A DNA stretch of 24,870 nucleotides, from NCBI GenBank assembly GCA_944391365.1, contig CALXTH010000100.1, forward strand, positions 1-24,870. Direction: 5' to 3'. Positions within the stretch are counted from its first letter, which is position 1. Each line of letters begins with the position of its first letter. The translations under genes were made by a program, and so were the position numbers. This document shows positions 22,387 through 24,870 of the stretch, piece after piece. Origin of the DNA: an uncultured Alphaproteobacteria bacterium. GTDB taxonomy: Bacteria > Pseudomonadota > Alphaproteobacteria > RF32 > CAG-239. The notes under the pieces are model-generated. The model worked only from the letters and a program-made list of their open reading frames with translations, searched no databases and was not told the DNA's origin.

Positions 22387-24441
22387 ATGCCGGAGAGATT
22401 TGAGGCGTTGAAAATGGGTGATTTTAAAATGCTTTCGGAAGATTTTAACCGAAAGAAAACACCGCCACATTATCTTTTGCCGCAAACGCCGGGTTTGAAA
22501 CAAATGCAGAATTTGGGCAAGATTCAATGTTTGGGGTTGACGCCGTGGCCGGTTTTGGAGCAGGTGAAGGCGTGGATGATTTCGGCAGAAACAGCTTTGT
22601 TTATGAAAATGGGCGGTCTGGGGATGATTGCTTCGGAGCTGCCGGAAGCGTATAATCGTTTGTATGCTGCGGCCGGAGACGATATTAAGGTTGTTACGCC
22701 GTTGTATACCGGTAATACCGGCAAGAAAAAAGCCATTTTTGAAAACGGAGTGTATCAGGGAGCCGAAGGCAGATGTGCTGCTCTTGACAAGGTGACTGTG
22801 GTTGAGGTTCCGTTTTGTGATACGGGGACAAAACTTGTTAATCACAAAGTTTGTGTGTGGCAATGCCAGGCAGGCGGGGTTTCTTATTTGTTGTTGGAGA
22901 ACGAACGCTTTTTTTCGATTGATCCACATAAAGACAATCCTTCAGCACAGGACGGGTGTTATGTTTTTAATCGTTTCGGGGTTGATGAAGTGGAGCGTTT
23001 TGCCTTTTTTACCAAGGCGGTGTATGTTTTGTTGAAAGATGTGTATGAGAATGGGCAGAATCGTCTTGACAAACCGAATCTGATGTTGGCGAATGACTGG
23101 CACAGCGGTGAGCTGGCCGGGCTTTTGAAATATCTGACCCTGGCGCAGGAAGAACAAGGGCTGGCCGATAAAAAACTGGCGGCATCTCTGCGGCAGATTC
23201 CGGTGGTGCATATTGCTCATCATTTGGGATATCAGGGGTGGGATTATGTTAATACGCCGCGGCTGCTTAATTCTTTGTATGAATATTCGGCGAATATGGT
23301 TTATCGTAATGCCAGGCCGGTTAAAAATACGAATCCGCGGGCAAAAAATACGCTGATTGTTCATGACTGTTTTAATCAGGCCAGTTGTAATTTTCATTTG
23401 GCAGACAGGGTGGTGACGGTTTCCAGAAATTATCTGGAGGAAGTGTCAAGGTTTTTGGAGTTTGGTTGGGATTTTCGCGATATTTTAAAAATAAGGAAAG
23501 ATCACGGGACTTTTCTCGGAATTGTTAACGGGTATGACAAGTCTAAGATTACGCCGAATGCGGTTAAGATAAAAGCGATTAATGATTTTTTTGGCGGAAC
23601 GGATTTTGTGTCTTATGATGAAAATACACTGGCGGCGAAAGATCATAACAAAGCCGAATTTTTGAAGTTGTTGCACAGATTGGCGACGGATAAGGTTTAT
23701 AAACAGGAAAAGCTTCCTCTGGTTGATTTCTATAAATTTGATGATTTGGCGGATGTGGTGAAGGATCCTTCAAAAACGCCGGTTTTTTGTGCAACCAGCC
23801 GGATGGTGGAGCAAAAAGGGTATGATATTGCAGCCCGGGCGGTGATGAAACTGACTGAAAAATATAAAGATTCGACCGAGGATGTTGAGATTCCGGTTTT
23901 TGTGATGGGCGGCGCCGGCGATGCAAAATATTTTAATTATCTGAAAAAACTTAAAGATGAAGCTATGAGGCTTAATCCCCAGGCAGGGCGACGGATTTTT
24001 GTTTTTCGGGGGTATAAAGACGAGTTTGCGTATGCGGTGCAGCTGGCATCTGATTTTTATATGATGCCGTGTCGTTTTGAACCCTGCGGTCTGACACAGA
24101 TGGAGGCTATGGCCAAAGGGGCTTTGCCTGTGGCGATGTCGACCGGCGGTTTGGTGGATACAATCATCAACGGAGCGGACGGGTTTCGCACCGAAGTGTT
24201 TTTTGTGGGCAAAGACAGGATATATGGCAGCAATCTGGCGGTCAGCCGGTTGAAGAACAATGTAAATGCTTATGCGGACACTTTGCAGAATATTCTTGAT
24301 ATTTTTTATAAGAATCCGGATATTATTATCATGATGAAAAAAGAAGCAATGCGAAAAGATTTCAGTTGGACTCAGGGGGCTATTCAGGCCTATCATTCTT
24401 TGTTTCATAACGGGTATATCGGAGCGGGAGAAAAGAAATGA
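22387..24441 (+). CDS. glgA: Glycogen/starch synthase-like GT5 glycosyltransferase
   Basis: This 684-residue protein is a GT5 family glucosyltransferase, which by family extends alpha-1,4-glucan from ADP- or UDP-glucose. The N-terminal KxGGL motif is K74-L78 (KMGGLG), about 60 residues further in than in E. coli GlgA; ANDWHSG is at 235-241; R472 and K477 in SRMVEQKGYD match the phosphate-binding pair; and RFEPCGLTQMEAM at 563-575 holds the conserved Glu565. It is about 200 residues longer than E. coli GlgA because of the N-terminal extension and inserts in both domains, so donor and acceptor are uncertain. GGAGGAG precedes the ATG. The stop overlaps the rph start (ATGA), implying coupling. 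No other glycogen genes are in the window. Confidence 0.85.
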   Translation: MPERFEALKMGDFKMLSEDFNRKKTPPHYLLPQTPGLKQMQNLGKIQCLGLTPWPVLEQVKAWMISAETALFMKMGGLGMIASELPEAYNRLYAAAGDDIKVVTPLYTGNTGKKKAIFENGVYQGAEGRCAALDKVTVVEVPFCDTGTKLVNHKVCVWQCQAGGVSYLLLENERFFSIDPHKDNPSAQDGCYVFNRFGVDEVERFAFFTKAVYVLLKDVYENGQNRLDKPNLMLANDWHSGELAGLLKYLTLAQEEQGLADKKLAASLRQIPVVHIAHHLGYQGWDYVNTPRLLNSLYEYSANMVYRNARPVKNTNPRAKNTLIVHDCFNQASCNFHLADRVVTVSRNYLEEVSRFLEFGWDFRDILKIRKDHGTFLGIVNGYDKSKITPNAVKIKAINDFFGGTDFVSYDENTLAAKDHNKAEFLKLLHRLATDKVYKQEKLPLVDFYKFDDLADVVKDPSKTPVFCATSRMVEQKGYDIAARAVMKLTEKYKDSTEDVEIPVFVMGGAGDAKYFNYLKKLKDEAMRLNPQAGRRIFVFRGYKDEFAYAVQLASDFYMMPCRFEPCGLTQMEAMAKGALPVAMSTGGLVDTIINGADGFRTEVFFVGKDRIYGSNLAVSRLKNNVNAYADTLQNILDIFYKNPDIIIMMKKEAMRKDFSWTQGAIQAYHSLFHNGYIGAGEKK

Positions 24442-24870
24442 GACGTTTGGGACGCAAAAATGATGAGCTTCGTCCGGTGGAAATTATTTTGGGGTTTAAT
24501 CCTTATGCCGAGGGATCCTGTCTGATTAAGTGCGGCAATACGCATGTGATTTGTACGGCAACCGTGGAAGAAAAAGTTCCGTCATGGCTTAAAGATTCCG
24601 GGAGAGGCTGGGTGACGGCCGAGTATGCCATGCTGCCGCGGGCAACGCAGACTCGTGTGCCCCGGGAGAGCAAAAAACCTTCCGGGCGTTCGGAAGAGAT
24701 TAAGCGGCTTGTCGGACGGGCTTTGCGCGGTGGTGTGGATTTGACAAAAATGCCGGGGATTTCGGTTTTGATTGACTGTGATGTGATTCAGGCTGACGGC
24801 GGTACGCGCACGGCTTCGGTTACCGGAGGTTTTGTGGCTTTGTATCAGGCTTTGAAGAAGCTGGTTAAAG
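24438..24870 (+). CDS. rph: Ribonuclease PH, N-terminal part (runs off the window end)
   Basis: The frame from the ATG at 24438 to the window edge gives 144 codons that match the first 60 percent of RNase PH, the phosphate-dependent 3'-5' exoribonuclease that trims tRNA precursors. Visible family segments are the start MRRLGRKNDELRPVEI, the GWVTAEYAMLPRATQTR stretch at about 57-73, GRSEEIKRLVGRALR at about 83-97 and the core IDCDVIQADGGTRTASVTG at about 111-129. The ATG shares four bases with the glgA stop, and the GGAG/AAAAG leader sits in glgA. In related genomes rph is followed by rdgB and hemW, which would be outside the window. Confidence 0.96.
   Translation, partial: MRRLGRKNDELRPVEIILGFNPYAEGSCLIKCGNTHVICTATVEEKVPSWLKDSGRGWVTAEYAMLPRATQTRVPRESKKPSGRSEEIKRLVGRALRGGVDLTKMPGISVLIDCDVIQADGGTRTASVTGGFVALYQALKKLVK

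Overview
The window looks like chromosomal core sequence from an alphaproteobacterium with moderate GC content. The gene families and blocks (lptF-lptD-surA-rsmA, fabD-fabG, ftsK, rimP-nusA-rnpM-infB, grpE, rph) and the N-terminal style of RsmA and NusA support this. It is probably an uncultured host- or gut-associated lineage; that placement is inference and no rRNA is present to confirm it. I see no prophage, transposase, CRISPR array, tRNA or rRNA.

Layout. Positions 1-5586 (minus strand) hold the start of an unknown gene, then rsmA, surA, lptD and lptF. Read in transcription order this is lptF-lptD-surA-rsmA, an outer-membrane biogenesis operon with a 16S rRNA dimethylase at its end. A 52-residue, very basic small ORF on the plus strand (5805-5963) and a bidirectional terminator separate this from fabD-fabG (minus). 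ftsK (plus) is divergent from fabD and converges on a short-chain dehydrogenase gene (minus). gmk (plus) overlaps a gene for a Nudix-like protein whose box has lost two catalytic glutamates. That gene ends tail to tail with a secreted Sel1-repeat protein gene (minus). A CysK-type cysteine synthase and lptG follow on the plus strand.

Positions 15311-20727 contain the rimP-nusA-rnpM-infB translation/transcription operon. It has a recognisable promoter, an intrinsic terminator lying between that promoter and rimP (a candidate attenuator), a perfect hairpin at the nusA/rnpM junction, and a long inverted repeat just after infB. Then comes a non-coding stretch with a 139-bp-period tandem repeat, an unassigned gene with a DUF1566/Lcl-like C-terminus, grpE (minus), and a glycogen-synthase-like GT5 gene whose stop codon overlaps the start of rph, which runs off the window.

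How the parts fit. LptF, LptG and LptD belong to one lipopolysaccharide export machine, but lptG lies about 8.6 kb from lptF on the other strand. SurA would chaperone LptD and other outer-membrane proteins. FabD and FabG feed fatty acid synthesis. RimP, NusA, RnpM and IF-2 form the usual ribosome maturation, elongation and initiation cluster. The most unusual things are in the RNA/regulatory layer (rimP attenuator, nusA-rnpM hairpin, post-infB repeats, a shared extended -10 promoter style), the 52-aa basic ORF, the degenerate Nudix protein and the glgA insertion between grpE and rph. I found no clear novel multi-gene system; most of the window is well-known core machinery.
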